A DNA stretch of 32,824 bases. Origin: Rubrivirga sp. (GTDB lineage Bacteria; Actinomycetota; Actinomycetes; S36-B12). The notes beneath the pieces were generated by a model that was given only the letters and a program-made list of their open reading frames with translations, did not search any database and had not been told where the DNA came from. The stretch is from contig PBTV01000017.1 in NCBI GenBank assembly GCA_002729215.1, positions 16,609 through 49,432 on the forward strand, written 5' to 3'. Made by a program: the position numbers and the translations under genes. Below are positions 7,183 through 15,400 of this stretch, piece after piece (within the stretch, counting starts at the first letter, position 1; the number at the start of each line of letters is the position of its first letter).

Positions 7183-8886
7183 CTATTTGACGGTAGCGGC
7201 CACATCCTTCGGAGGTAGCGGCCGGTACTGCCGGTCCCGATTGATCCCTGGCACCTTGTAGCCGAGGCGCTTGGCCGCGGTCACTTCCTTGGCGGAATCT
7301 GCCTTCGCAAGTGCCGCCAGCACCTTCACAGCGGCGACCATTTGGTCTGTCGTGAACGGACAACTTCCGACACCCGACCCTCCGAGCTTCAAAGCAGAGA
7401 GCGCTGCACTCGGAGACTTCGCCCCGGGCTCGAAGGTCGTCCACCCATCTGCCGGTGGCACGGAGTAGTAGGCAGCGGCCTTCAACATGCCCTTCTTCGC
7501 AGCCTTCTTGCCCTTCTTCGAGGTAGCCATACCTTCGTAGAAGTCACCCGTCACGCCTGGAACCCGAAGGTCGTACGTCCCGGCGAGGGCGACTGTCGGC
7601 TTGTTGTTGTACGTCGCAGACGCGGAGGGAAGGCCAAAAACGACCTTCGCGGCAACCGGATTGGCCTCCACTCGTTCGCCAGCTGCCAGCGCAGCCAACA
7701 TCGCATCGAGAACACCCGGTCCTGCCGTGGCGAAGGTGTCTTCGAATTCACCCCGCTGCTCAGCCGACAGCAGTTCGCTGTAGTTCACACCAACGTTTCC
7801 GACATATGCGGCGCCCTCACTGGCAGGGATGGATCCGATGGCTCGCGCCTGCCCCTCAAGGTCGAGCTGAAGGGTAATACCGGTGCCGATAATCCCACCG
7901 ACGTTTTCGAGCATGGCGGCTGCCGCGGACTGCCCGGAACTGAGCGGTGAGTAACCACCCGCACTGGCTCCAGCTGTTCCCAGAGTTGCGACCGCCGGGT
8001 TGACGGTCACCCCGTCATACGTTGGCGACACTGTCGGCAACCCTGCTAGCAGGCCTGCTAGCAGATTCGAAAGCGCGATCGGATAGCCGACGGAGGAAAC
8101 CGTGGCCTGTCCAGATGCCACAGCACCGAGGGTTGTGAGAACCTTTTGGAGGTCACCCATTGCCTGCGCATACCCGGCTTGTCCCGGAGCGTAGTTGTAA
8201 CCCTTGAGCGTGGGATCGATAAGCGTCTTCCATGTGTACAGGGCAGTCATGTAAGTGTTGCCGAAGAAGTCAACAGACGCCATGCACGCCGGAAGAGACC
8301 CGGCGATCTTCCCGGGGTTGTCTTGGATGAGTGTCTGGGTCGTTTCTGCTCCCATTGAGGTGCCCCACGCCATAATCTGCTTGACGCCCTTGATCCCCCC
8401 GCCGTTGATGTACTTGATGAGGTTTTGACCCGACTCAACTCCCTGAGCGACGGCCCAGCCCTGTCGCGCTAACCCGGTTCCGGCTAGCGCGTAGCCCTGG
8501 TTCAGGAGCACGCTTTCGGCTTCGGATGCACCAGGTGGGACAACGGTTGCTGACCCGTTCGCTGCGTAACCTGCGCCAAGACCGGGGATGGTCATGGGCG
8601 AGTAGTACGGGCTGTCAGCGTAGCCCAGCGGAACGGCGATACCCGCTGGAATCGGCACGCTAGCGCTGTACCCCTTGGAGTACAACAGCACAGTTCCGTT
8701 GAAGTTCTCCGGAACTTTGATCTTGAAGGTGCTGTCGCCGAGCGGTCCGCTCAGCACACCGTCACAGGTCTCGCCGAGGCCACATGCTTGGTCATCGGCG
8801 TTGGCCGCTGAAGCCGGGACAGCGACGAGCGCTAGTCCGAGGGCCGCTACCACCGCGGTGACGCGGCGGGACAAAGAGATTTTCAT
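7183..8886 (-). CDS. Secreted alpha/beta-hydrolase-like protein lacking histidine
   Basis: A 567-residue exported protein. Residues 1-27 are a signal peptide (basic MKISLSRR, hydrophobic core, ending PASA before ANADD). The nucleophile elbow is GTSMG with Ser177, and GTYDLRVPG around Asp439 looks like the acid position. The whole translated protein contains no histidine, so the usual catalytic base is absent. A basic KKGKKAAKKG patch lies near 457-466. The ATG at 8886 has AAAGGA upstream. It is the last gene of the liv operon, 28 bases after the binding protein, before a clear terminator, so it probably works with the importer outside the cell: as an unusual hydrolase, or as a binding protein derived from one. 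Substrate unknown. Confidence 0.8.
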   Translation of the reverse strand: MKISLSRRVTAVVAALGLALVAVPASAANADDQACGLGETCDGVLSGPLGDSTFKIKVPENFNGTVLLYSKGYSASVPIPAGIAVPLGYADSPYYSPMTIPGLGAGYAANGSATVVPPGASEAESVLLNQGYALAGTGLARQGWAVAQGVESGQNLIKYINGGGIKGVKQIMAWGTSMGAETTQTLIQDNPGKIAGSLPACMASVDFFGNTYMTALYTWKTLIDPTLKGYNYAPGQAGYAQAMGDLQKVLTTLGAVASGQATVSSVGYPIALSNLLAGLLAGLPTVSPTYDGVTVNPAVATLGTAGASAGGYSPLSSGQSAAAAMLENVGGIIGTGITLQLDLEGQARAIGSIPASEGAAYVGNVGVNYSELLSAEQRGEFEDTFATAGPGVLDAMLAALAAGERVEANPVAAKVVFGLPSASATYNNKPTVALAGTYDLRVPGVTGDFYEGMATSKKGKKAAKKGMLKAAAYYSVPPADGWTTFEPGAKSPSAALSALKLGGSGVGSCPFTTDQMVAAVKVLAALAKADSAKEVTAAKRLGYKVPGINRDRQYRPLPPKDVAATVK

Positions 8887-8914
8887 GTCAATCCTTTCTT
8901 CCGCTACGCGCCGA

Positions 8915-10186
8915 TTACGGCAGCAGCTTCTTGGTCGGGCCAGCGGGCCGGTAGGCGGCCTTCTTAGCTTTGCCGGAACTGGAGCTCGTCGCCACCATGA
9001 TGTACTTGGTGAGGCGATCAACGTTGCCCGCCGCGTCGTACTGGCCCATGTAGAAGCCGGTCAAGCCCTGATGGGACGACTTGCTAAAGCGCATCGGAAC
9101 CACGGCCGCTGAGCGGAACGAACTGGCGTTCTCCTCGAGCGCCTCGACGAAGCCCTCTCGGGTGAGATTTGGCCCCGCTGACTCCAGTGCCTGAGCAAGG
9201 ACATACGCGGTGTTAATCCCGTAGTACGTGTAGAAGTTCCACGGAAGCTTCGCGCGGTCAGCTATGACCTTCATCTGCTTGACGTAGGCATTCTTCGTGT
9301 TCTGGATCGGCTCGATCCAGCTAGGGACGTAAACGTCGTTCAAAAGTGCCTTCGAGCCGGCGAGCGCTCCGATGATGTCCGGATCGGACCCAACGGAGGT
9401 AACCATCCAGGTTGGCTTGAAGCCGGCCTTGGCCGCGGTACCGAGCAGCACGGCGGTGGCGGAGGTCACGCCGAAGAAGACCACCAATTCACACTGCGCT
9501 CGGGCGAGCGTGGTCACCTGGGACTGGAAGCCTGCCAACTGCTGTCCGGAGTAGTACGAGGTCTCCTCAGCGAAGTTGATGCCCGCTGCCTTGAAGCCTG
9601 TCTTTGCGTTCGCACCGAATTCGCCGTCCTGGTACATCAAGCACGCACGCTTGCTCTTCAGGGCAGAGGTCTTGTTGATGTAGTACCCCATGGCTTTGGC
9701 TTCCACGATGTAGGACGGGAAGTAGGGGAATGTCATCGGGTAGCGGCGGGGGTTGTCGAAGGCCGCTCCACCGGTGTTGACGAAAACGTCGGGGATGCCG
9801 CGTCGGTTGAGGTCTTGAACCACGGCGGAGTGCGTCGGGGTGCCGAGGGCTGCGTACATCGCGAAGATCTTGTCGCGGTTGATGAGCTGGTTCGTGCCCA
9901 CCTTGGTCTTGGCGGGGTTGTAGGCGTCGTCGTACACCTTGAGGTCGACCTTGCGACCGTTGATCCCACCGTTGGCGTTGACGTACTTGAAGTAGGCCTT
10001 GGCGGCAGGGGCGATGTCTTTGTAGCCGGGTGCCGCCGGTCCCGTGAGGGGCGTCGTCATGCCGATGGTGATCTTGGACTTCGTCACCCCCGGGTCTGCC
10101 GCTGAAGCCGGACTGATCGAGCCTGCAATACCCAACGCCGTGATCGAGGCGACGGCGATTGCTCGCGTAGCGAAAGCCTTACCCAC
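8915..10186 (-). CDS. livK: Branched-chain-amino-acid-type ABC importer, substrate-binding protein
   Basis: A 423-residue type I periplasmic-binding-fold protein of the LivK/amide-binding family. Signal peptide residues 1-29 end in SPASA; then ITIGMTTPLTGPAAPGYKDI, the usual opening of the family, YVNANGGINGRKVDLKVYDDAYNPAKT and a two-lobe fold. There is no lipobox, so export is by signal peptidase I. The start is GTG at 10186 with GGGGAGGAA upstream. A separate promoter candidate lies within its 220-base upstream gap, as expected for a binding protein needed in excess. The ligand is not defined; such proteins bind amino acids, amides, urea or aromatic acids. Confidence 0.9.
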   Translation of the reverse strand: MGKAFATRAIAVASITALGIAGSISPASAADPGVTKSKITIGMTTPLTGPAAPGYKDIAPAAKAYFKYVNANGGINGRKVDLKVYDDAYNPAKTKVGTNQLINRDKIFAMYAALGTPTHSAVVQDLNRRGIPDVFVNTGGAAFDNPRRYPMTFPYFPSYIVEAKAMGYYINKTSALKSKRACLMYQDGEFGANAKTGFKAAGINFAEETSYYSGQQLAGFQSQVTTLARAQCELVVFFGVTSATAVLLGTAAKAGFKPTWMVTSVGSDPDIIGALAGSKALLNDVYVPSWIEPIQNTKNAYVKQMKVIADRAKLPWNFYTYYGINTAYVLAQALESAGPNLTREGFVEALEENASSFRSAAVVPMRFSKSSHQGLTGFYMGQYDAAGNVDRLTKYIMVATSSSSGKAKKAAYRPAGPTKKLLP

Positions 10187-10212
10187 GTGGATTCCTCCCC
10201 TTCAAGAACGTC

Positions 10213-10269
10213 ACCCTCACGCCGCCGGTGCAACGTGAACGATTAGTGAACGTGCGCTGACGTGAGGGT
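10213..10269. repeat. Inverted and direct repeats at the livK promoter
   Basis: ACCCTCACG (10213-10221) and CGTGAGGGT (10261-10269) form a 9-bp perfect inverted repeat; the second arm covers most of the candidate livK -10 box. Between them GTGAACG occurs twice, at 10235-10241 and 10246-10252, 11 bp apart, which is one helical turn. This looks like a regulator-binding array or leader structure. Confidence 0.5.
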
Positions 10270-10293
10270 AGTCACAACGGCCGCCCAGGGCAA
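10265..10293 (-). promoter_or_regulatory. Candidate internal promoter of livK
   Basis: On the minus strand TTGCCC (10288-10293) precedes TACCCT (10265-10270) by 17 bases. The leader would be about 75 bases and carries the repeat pair described separately. Upstream, at 10325-10340, a G8 run and short GGGG/CCCC stem might reduce read-through from livM. Confidence 0.4.
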
Positions 10294-10409
10294 CGCATTT
10301 CCGGAAACAGGGCCCATTCCCTTAGGGGGGGGAAAGCCCCTGGGGCCCCTCCTGCGGGTCTACAGGGGGACCCCACGAGACGGCATCCCCATCGAGAGGG
10401 CGTCGGAGG

Positions 10410-11861
10410 TCAGGGACTCGAGGAGGACTTGGCCTGCCCACGGAGTCGTCCGGCCAGGCTCTGGATCCCCCCGACGATTCCCCCGGGGGCCGCGAGGACG
10501 ACCAGAACCACCAGCAGGCCGTAAATGAAGTTGGGCGCGTTATTGGTTATCTGATCCTGCCATCCGCGATCCGCGGACACGTCGAGGACGAATTCCGGAA
10601 GCCACACCAAGATTACGGCTCCGATGATGGCTCCGATGAAGGAGTTCCGTCCTCCCAAAACGATGCCGACGAGAAGGGAGAGCGACAGCCCAAGCGTGAA
10701 GGCACCCGGACCCACATAGGTCAGGATCTGGGCGAAAACGGCTCCTGCGAGGGCTGCGAACAGACTGCTGACGACAAAAGCGCTGATCTTCGATCCTGCG
10801 GGGGAAATTCCCGACACCGCCGCCGCGATCGGGTCGTCTCGCACCGCCTGCCACACGCGTCCCTGGCGGCCTCGGACAAGATTCAGGGCGATGAAACCGA
10901 CCACGCAAGCCACAGCGATGGCCATGGATGCTTGCCACTGCTCGATAGCGAAACCCGCGTCCACCCCCGCATCGACACCGGCGAGGTCGAGGTCGGCCGC
11001 CGGATCGGTGATATCAGCGCCCTCACTCGCCTCGCTGCCGCCGTCGAGGCCTGCATCGAGATCCGCACCCGCATCAGAATCGATATCCGCCTCGAAGCCG
11101 TCCTCGGTGGTGAAATCCTCGTCGGTCAGGAAATCGTCATCACTGAGGAAGTCGTCCTCACTGAGCAGGTCGTCCTCGGTGAGCAGATCCTCGTCGGAAA
11201 GATCACCCGGGTCACTGTCGAGTTCATCGCCGAACTCATCAGTGAATTCCTCATCGAAATCACCAAAATCGTCCGGCAACTCCTCGTACACCGGTTCCTC
11301 GTCCAGCGGCACCTCGCCACCGTCGTCCACGGCTTCGTCGGATGTATCGCCGCTGGTGTAGCCGCCCGCGGGATACGGAACCTGAAGCATCAGGCCGTTT
11401 TCTCCGCCGAGAAGTTCGGGGAACCGATTCGCGATCGCGGGCACTCCGACGGCGATGCCGAGGGTGAGGCCCGCGAGGTACGGCCCGCGCAGCCGGGCCG
11501 CGATCCCACCGATAGCCGCGCCGAAGACGACGCCACCGAATCCGGCGAAGACCATCGACCACACGGCATTCCACGGGGTTCCCAGGATCGGAACCGTCTG
11601 CCAGTTCATGGACGTCAACGCGAAGATGTATCCCCCGACGGCCATCAGCGCGCCATTGCCGAGCGAGACCTGACCGGACAGGCCCAGCAGGATGGTCATC
11701 CCGAACATGGCCGTGGCGTACATCGCGGCTGTTGCCAGGTAGTAACTCATCAACGGCTCGATGACCTGGTTCACCCAGGTGAGCAAGCCCCAGATAACCA
11801 ATGCCGTGACGGCGTTCACCCCGAGGCGAGCACCCGGGAATCGCTGGACAAGAGCCTCCAT
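10410..11861 (-). CDS. livM: ABC importer permease LivM with a large acidic insertion
   Basis: A 483-residue inner-membrane permease. The LivM core is clear: MFGMTILLGLSGQVSLGNGALMAVGGY (about 53-79), LRGPYLAGLTLG (about 124-135), the LLGGENGL segment, then QGRVWQAVRDDPIAAAVSGI and the C-terminal helices. Between LLGGENGL and the next membrane helix lies an insertion of about 138 residues (168-305) that is almost all Asp, Glu, Ser, Gly, Leu and Phe, including five hexapeptide repeats of the LLSEDD type. LivM is normally about 300-350 residues. The insert should lie on the outer face. The ATG at 11861 is preferred over an adjacent TTG at 11864; the ribosome site is weak, so coupling to livH is likely. 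Confidence 0.9.
   Translation of the reverse strand: MEALVQRFPGARLGVNAVTALVIWGLLTWVNQVIEPLMSYYLATAAMYATAMFGMTILLGLSGQVSLGNGALMAVGGYIFALTSMNWQTVPILGTPWNAVWSMVFAGFGGVVFGAAIGGIAARLRGPYLAGLTLGIAVGVPAIANRFPELLGGENGLMLQVPYPAGGYTSGDTSDEAVDDGGEVPLDEEPVYEELPDDFGDFDEEFTDEFGDELDSDPGDLSDEDLLTEDDLLSEDDFLSDDDFLTDEDFTTEDGFEADIDSDAGADLDAGLDGGSEASEGADITDPAADLDLAGVDAGVDAGFAIEQWQASMAIAVACVVGFIALNLVRGRQGRVWQAVRDDPIAAAVSGISPAGSKISAFVVSSLFAALAGAVFAQILTYVGPGAFTLGLSLSLLVGIVLGGRNSFIGAIIGAVILVWLPEFVLDVSADRGWQDQITNNAPNFIYGLLVVLVVLAAPGGIVGGIQSLAGRLRGQAKSSSSP
11112..11201. repeat. Five degenerate 18-bp tandem repeats within livM
   Basis: Five in-frame 18-bp units run from 11112 to 11201, of which 11130-11147 (GAAATCGTCATCACTGAG) and 11148-11165 are the most alike. 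They code five six-residue units of the form (F/L)(L/T)(S/T)(E/D)(D/E)(D/G). The divergence between units suggests an old expansion kept in frame. Confidence 0.8.
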
Positions 11862-11864
11862 CAA

Positions 11865-12743
11865 CTACACCGCCCGTGCCTTGTGATGGGAGAACACTCC
11901 TTCGGGCTTGAAGAGCAAGTTCAGCACCAGGAGCACGAGCGCAACCAGCGGCGCGTTGCTCGAGTCGCTGTAGCCGGAGACCAAAGCGATCACCAGACCT
12001 GTGCCGATACCGAAGGCCACGGCCCCGACGAGGCTGTCCAGGCCACCGATCACTGCGGCGGTGAACGCGAAGACGAGGAAGATGTCGAAGCTGGTGGGCG
12101 ACAGCGTGGACAGCGGTGCCACCAACACACCCGCGACAGCTCCGACCAGGCCGGCAATGGCCCACCCGAGCGCCAACATGCGATTCACGCGCACGCCGGA
12201 CAGTCGAGCGACCTCCGGGTTGAACGCCGACGCCCGCATCGCGAGCCCGACATTCGTTCGGGTGAAAACCACACTCAGAGCAAGAACTAAGAACACGACG
12301 GAGGCGAGCACCAGGAGGTCGTAGGGCGAGAACGGCCAGATCCGTCCGAAGGCCTCATAACCGGAGTTATTAATGGGGGGCGGGAAAGCCTCGGGGTCTC
12401 CTCCCCACACCATCGCCGCGAGCGCCTCGAGGGCGATCAGAACACCGAAGGTCGCAATGATGGCGCCCGATGTGTCCAGGCGCTTCACTGGGCGGATGAC
12501 AAGGAAGTGAACGATCACGCCGACGACGAGGCCGGCCGCCATCGCGATGATCAGCCCCAGGAACCACGATCCGGTCAACTCGCGGACGGTCAGCGCGATG
12601 TAGGTCGTGAACATCGCTTGTCCGAGTTGCGCGAAGTTCACCACCCGGGTCGAGCGCCACACCAGAACAAGCGCCAGCGCCATCAAAGCGATGATTGCTC
12701 CGGAGGAAATACCGCCGAGCAAATAGTCGATGAAGTCGATCAC
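11865..12743 (-). CDS. livH: ABC importer permease LivH
   Basis: A 292-residue inner-membrane permease of the LivH family, with about eight hydrophobic helices and family features SGAIIALMALALVLVWRSTRVVNFAQLGQAM (start helix and amphipathic segment), VIRPVKRLDTSGAIIATFGVLI, TNVGLAMRASAFNPEVARLSGVRV and AAVIGGLDSLVGAVAFGIG. The start is GTG at 12743 with GGGGGA upstream. It ends three bases before livM. It forms the heterodimeric channel with LivM; substrate unknown. Confidence 0.93.
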   Translation of the reverse strand: MIDFIDYLLGGISSGAIIALMALALVLVWRSTRVVNFAQLGQAMFTTYIALTVRELTGSWFLGLIIAMAAGLVVGVIVHFLVIRPVKRLDTSGAIIATFGVLIALEALAAMVWGGDPEAFPPPINNSGYEAFGRIWPFSPYDLLVLASVVFLVLALSVVFTRTNVGLAMRASAFNPEVARLSGVRVNRMLALGWAIAGLVGAVAGVLVAPLSTLSPTSFDIFLVFAFTAAVIGGLDSLVGAVAFGIGTGLVIALVSGYSDSSNAPLVALVLLVLNLLFKPEGVFSHHKARAV

Positions 12744-12809
12744 GGCGCGATCCCCCCGTTCGGGGCGCAGGACGTAACTGGCTGTGAGGGCCGTGGTGGC
12801 CTGCCAGGC

Positions 12810-13514
12810 CTAGTAGCCGAGATACGCATGACGCAACTCCTCGTCTTGTGCGATCTCCCGGGCCGGTCCGCTCTTCACGATCTCGCCCAGGTTGAGAACG
12901 ATCCCGGTCTTCGCCACGCGAAGAGCCGTGGCCGCGTTCTGCTCCACCAGCAGGACCGCCAAGCCCGAGTCGCGAGCCATGTGCTCGACGAGTTCCAGGA
13001 TCTGGGTGACGATCAGCGGTGCGAGGCCGAGCGAAGGCTCATCGAGAAGGAGCGCCTGCGGCCCGGTCATGAGGGCGCGACCAATGGCCAACTGCTGCCG
13101 TTCTCCACCACTCAAGGTGTCGGCTCTGAGGTGTCGGCGCTCTCCGAGCACCGGGAACAACGCATAGACGCGCGTCAACGACGTTGCCCGCTGGGCGTGT
13201 GTTCGCCACATGCCGCCCAGTTTCAGATTCTCTTCCACGGTCAGATCGGGGATGGTGGAGCGGCCCTCGGGAACCAAGGCAATGCCCATGCGAACGATGT
13301 CCTCGGGCTTACTCCCCGTGATGTCCTCGTCGTTGAACAGGCCCCGTCCCGCCAGTGGTTTCTCCAGTCCGGCGAGTGTCCTCATCAATGTCGACTTCCC
13401 GGCGCCGTTCGCACCGATCACCGCGGTCACTCGTCCGGGTGGCACGTCCAACGACACGTTCTTGAGAGCTTCTACCGCTCCATAATTGACCGAGAGCGCG
13501 TCGATCCGCAGCAT
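12810..13514 (-). CDS. livF: ABC importer ATPase LivF
   Basis: A 234-residue cytoplasmic ATPase. Walker A is GANGAGKS (about 34-41), the signature is LSGGERQQLAIGRAL, Walker B is ALLLDEPSLGLAP and the switch histidine is replaced in VLLVEQNAATAL, as is normal for LivF (Gln). Its ATG overlaps the livG TGA by one base (TGATG), so the two ATPases are translationally coupled. A longer upstream frame inside livG, very rich in Arg and Gly, is spurious. A 66-base gap with short GC-rich hairpins separates it from livH. Confidence 0.94.
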   Translation of the reverse strand: MLRIDALSVNYGAVEALKNVSLDVPPGRVTAVIGANGAGKSTLMRTLAGLEKPLAGRGLFNDEDITGSKPEDIVRMGIALVPEGRSTIPDLTVEENLKLGGMWRTHAQRATSLTRVYALFPVLGERRHLRADTLSGGERQQLAIGRALMTGPQALLLDEPSLGLAPLIVTQILELVEHMARDSGLAVLLVEQNAATALRVAKTGIVLNLGEIVKSGPAREIAQDEELRHAYLGY

Positions 13515-14335
13515 CAGTGCACCGTCTCGTGATCGTCCTCGTGATCGTCCTCGTGATCGTCCTCGCCCAGATAGGCGGCCAAGACGGCCGGGTCGTTGCG
13601 CACTTCCTCCGGCGATCCCGCGGCGATCACTTTGCCCGCATCCAGAACCCAGATGAGGTCGCAGACCTCCATCACGAGCTCCATGTGGTGCTCCACCAGT
13701 AAGACGGTGCGCTCGGGCACCCAACTGCGGATCAGTCGACCCAACTCGCGCATATCCGCAGCACCGATGCCACCCGCCGGCTCATCCAGCAGCAGAACCT
13801 TTGGGTCGCTCACCAAAGCTCGGGCCAGTGCTACACGCTTCTGCACCGGATAGGGCATCTCACCGGGCAGGCGGTCCGCTTCGGAGAGAACCCCCAACTC
13901 CGCCATGGCCGCTTCGGCCTTGTCTCGGATGTGTCGCTGTTCGGCATCGGTCCACGGCATGGCGAGTGCGTCCGCGACGATGCCTGAGCGCACGTGCCCC
14001 GAGGCCCCCAGCATGACGTTCTCGCGCGCCGTCAACGAGGGGAATAGGCCGACACCCTGGAGGGTCCGGGAGATTCCCATCTTGGTCAGGTGGTGGGTCT
14101 TCACATGCCGGAGCCGGTTGCCTTCGTACTTCACCTTGCCGGAGTCCGGTTTGACGAAGCCCGTCATCACGTTGAAGACAGTCGTCTTCCCGGCACCGTT
14201 AGGACCGATGAGGCCGGTAACCGAACCCTCAGGAATTCCAATACTGACTTCGTCGAGAATCTGCAGTCCGCCGAAGGAGACGCTGATGTCGACCGTCTGA
14301 AGCAAAGGATGGGTCAGCGGCAGGTGGTACCTCAC
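13514..14335 (-). CDS. livG: ABC importer ATPase LivG with DDH-repeat tail
   Basis: A 273-residue ATPase, first gene of the importer operon. Walker A is GPNGAGKT (44-51), Walker B is VLLLDEPAGGIG and the switch histidine lies in LLVEHHME. The family signature LSxGxQRR is replaced here by MPYPVQKR (160-167). The tail is three repeats of EDDH (258-269), coded by a perfect 12-bp triplication. The start is GTG at 14335 with GGGGAGGGA upstream. Pairing with LivF would give one site using the LivF LSGGE signature and one using this variant. Confidence 0.92.
   Translation of the reverse strand: MRYHLPLTHPLLQTVDISVSFGGLQILDEVSIGIPEGSVTGLIGPNGAGKTTVFNVMTGFVKPDSGKVKYEGNRLRHVKTHHLTKMGISRTLQGVGLFPSLTARENVMLGASGHVRSGIVADALAMPWTDAEQRHIRDKAEAAMAELGVLSEADRLPGEMPYPVQKRVALARALVSDPKVLLLDEPAGGIGAADMRELGRLIRSWVPERTVLLVEHHMELVMEVCDLIWVLDAGKVIAAGSPEEVRNDPAVLAAYLGEDDHEDDHEDDHETVH
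13527..13562. repeat. Perfect 12-bp triplicate repeat at the 3' end of livG
   Basis: TCGTGATCGTCC occurs three times without mismatch and codes EDDH repeats on the minus strand. Perfect copies suggest recent slippage; copy number may vary between strains. It is too short and too regular in frame to be a CRISPR. Confidence 0.95.
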
Positions 14336-14418
14336 AGCTTCCCTCCCCTGGCCAGCGGTGACCTCGGACGCTGACGGCGTCCCAACACCCGGCCTTCTCG
14401 CGACCCGACGATAGCCGG

Positions 14419-15354
14419 TCAGTCAGCAGCATCGACATATGTGCTGGCGGGCGGACGCTCGGTAAGAGGCAGCGCTCGGTAACTCCACTGCCGGTGCTCC
14501 GACAGGCGGGCGAGTTGGACATCGGCGCTGAAGGAATCGGTGGCAGCGGGGCCCGCCGGCCGCGCTCGGCGGCGCTCGGCAGTCGCGAGAATCTCGACAG
14601 CCATCACCGACAAGTCGTGGATGTTCTGGTGCCGATGGGCGCGACGCCCCAGGTCCACCTGAGCGATGCTGTCGATCCCCCACTCGTCGCACACATCCAG
14701 CAGCGTGGAGAACTCCACTCCGTATCCGATCGGCACGTGCAATTGCTGAAGTGCGTCCCGTCGAATCGCCCACTCTCCCGCGAGCGGTTGCACCATCGAG
14801 CCCAACTCCGGACGAAAGAGAGCCAACCAAGGCCGGGCCACGAGTTCGGTGACACGTCCACCTTGAAGCGTCACGTCACCGTCGATGTCCAGGACCCGGT
14901 CATAGAAGCCACGACACAGGACGACCTGAGGGTCGGCGAGTAGAGGGCCGACCACCCCGCGTACGAAATGTGTGCCCCACTCGGTCAGGTCAGCGTCAAT
15001 GAAGGCCACCACGTCAGCCGACGTGACGAACTGCGACTTCCACAACGCCTCACCCTTGCCGGGGTGAACACCGAGATCCGGTCGAACATCCGCCACAGAG
15101 TGGACCCGAGCTCCCGCGTCCGTGGCAACTGCGGCGGAGCGATCCGAGGACAGCGAGTCCATCACCACAAGTTCGTCAATGAGCTCGCCAAGTTCTGCAG
15201 CGATTGCCGACACCACTTGTCCGATGGTGCCTTCCTCATCCAATGCCGGAATGACGACGGCAAGAGTCGACTCACCCTTGATCGACTCGAGGCGACCGTG
15301 ACTCCAGTCGGAGGCGACCGACATCATCACGGTGGACACCGATCCGCTCGTCAT
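14419..15354 (-). CDS. gpgS: Glucosyl-3-phosphoglycerate synthase
   Basis: A 311-residue GT-A glycosyltransferase of the GT81 family, which transfers glucose from a nucleotide sugar to 3-phosphoglycerate, the first step towards glucosylglycerate or methylglucose lipopolysaccharide. Motifs are VVIPALDEEGTIG (33-45), VVMDSLSSDRS (63-73), PGKGEALWKS (98-107), the metal-binding DAD (120-122), AGEWAIRRD, and HRHQNIHDLSVMA near the C-terminus. The start at 15354 lacks a strong ribosome site; the alternative is one of the ATGs at residues 10-11. It follows rplA by 46 bases, an unusual place for this gene. Confidence 0.88.
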   Translation of the reverse strand: MTSGSVSTVMMSVASDWSHGRLESIKGESTLAVVIPALDEEGTIGQVVSAIAAELGELIDELVVMDSLSSDRSAAVATDAGARVHSVADVRPDLGVHPGKGEALWKSQFVTSADVVAFIDADLTEWGTHFVRGVVGPLLADPQVVLCRGFYDRVLDIDGDVTLQGGRVTELVARPWLALFRPELGSMVQPLAGEWAIRRDALQQLHVPIGYGVEFSTLLDVCDEWGIDSIAQVDLGRRAHRHQNIHDLSVMAVEILATAERRRARPAGPAATDSFSADVQLARLSEHRQWSYRALPLTERPPASTYVDAAD

Positions 15355-15400
15355 CTCGACGGCGCCACGCTCAACATGCTTTCGAAGTGCAGCACTCGGT

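Noticed and set aside
6947-7205. Small basic minus-strand frames after the hydrolase gene
   Set aside because: They span the terminator hairpin and an AT-rich non-coding stretch and have no ribosome site.
10325-10360. Intrinsic terminator after livM
   Set aside because: GC runs can form short stems but none is clean or followed by a U-tract; left as a remark in the livK promoter entry.
11112-11201. Possible CRISPR-like array
   Set aside because: The units are contiguous 18-bp in-frame coding repeats without spacers.
10932-12290. A 452-codon plus-strand open frame
   Set aside because: It lies antisense to livM and livH, has no ribosome site or family features, and is the mirror of the acidic insertion and membrane-helix codon bias.
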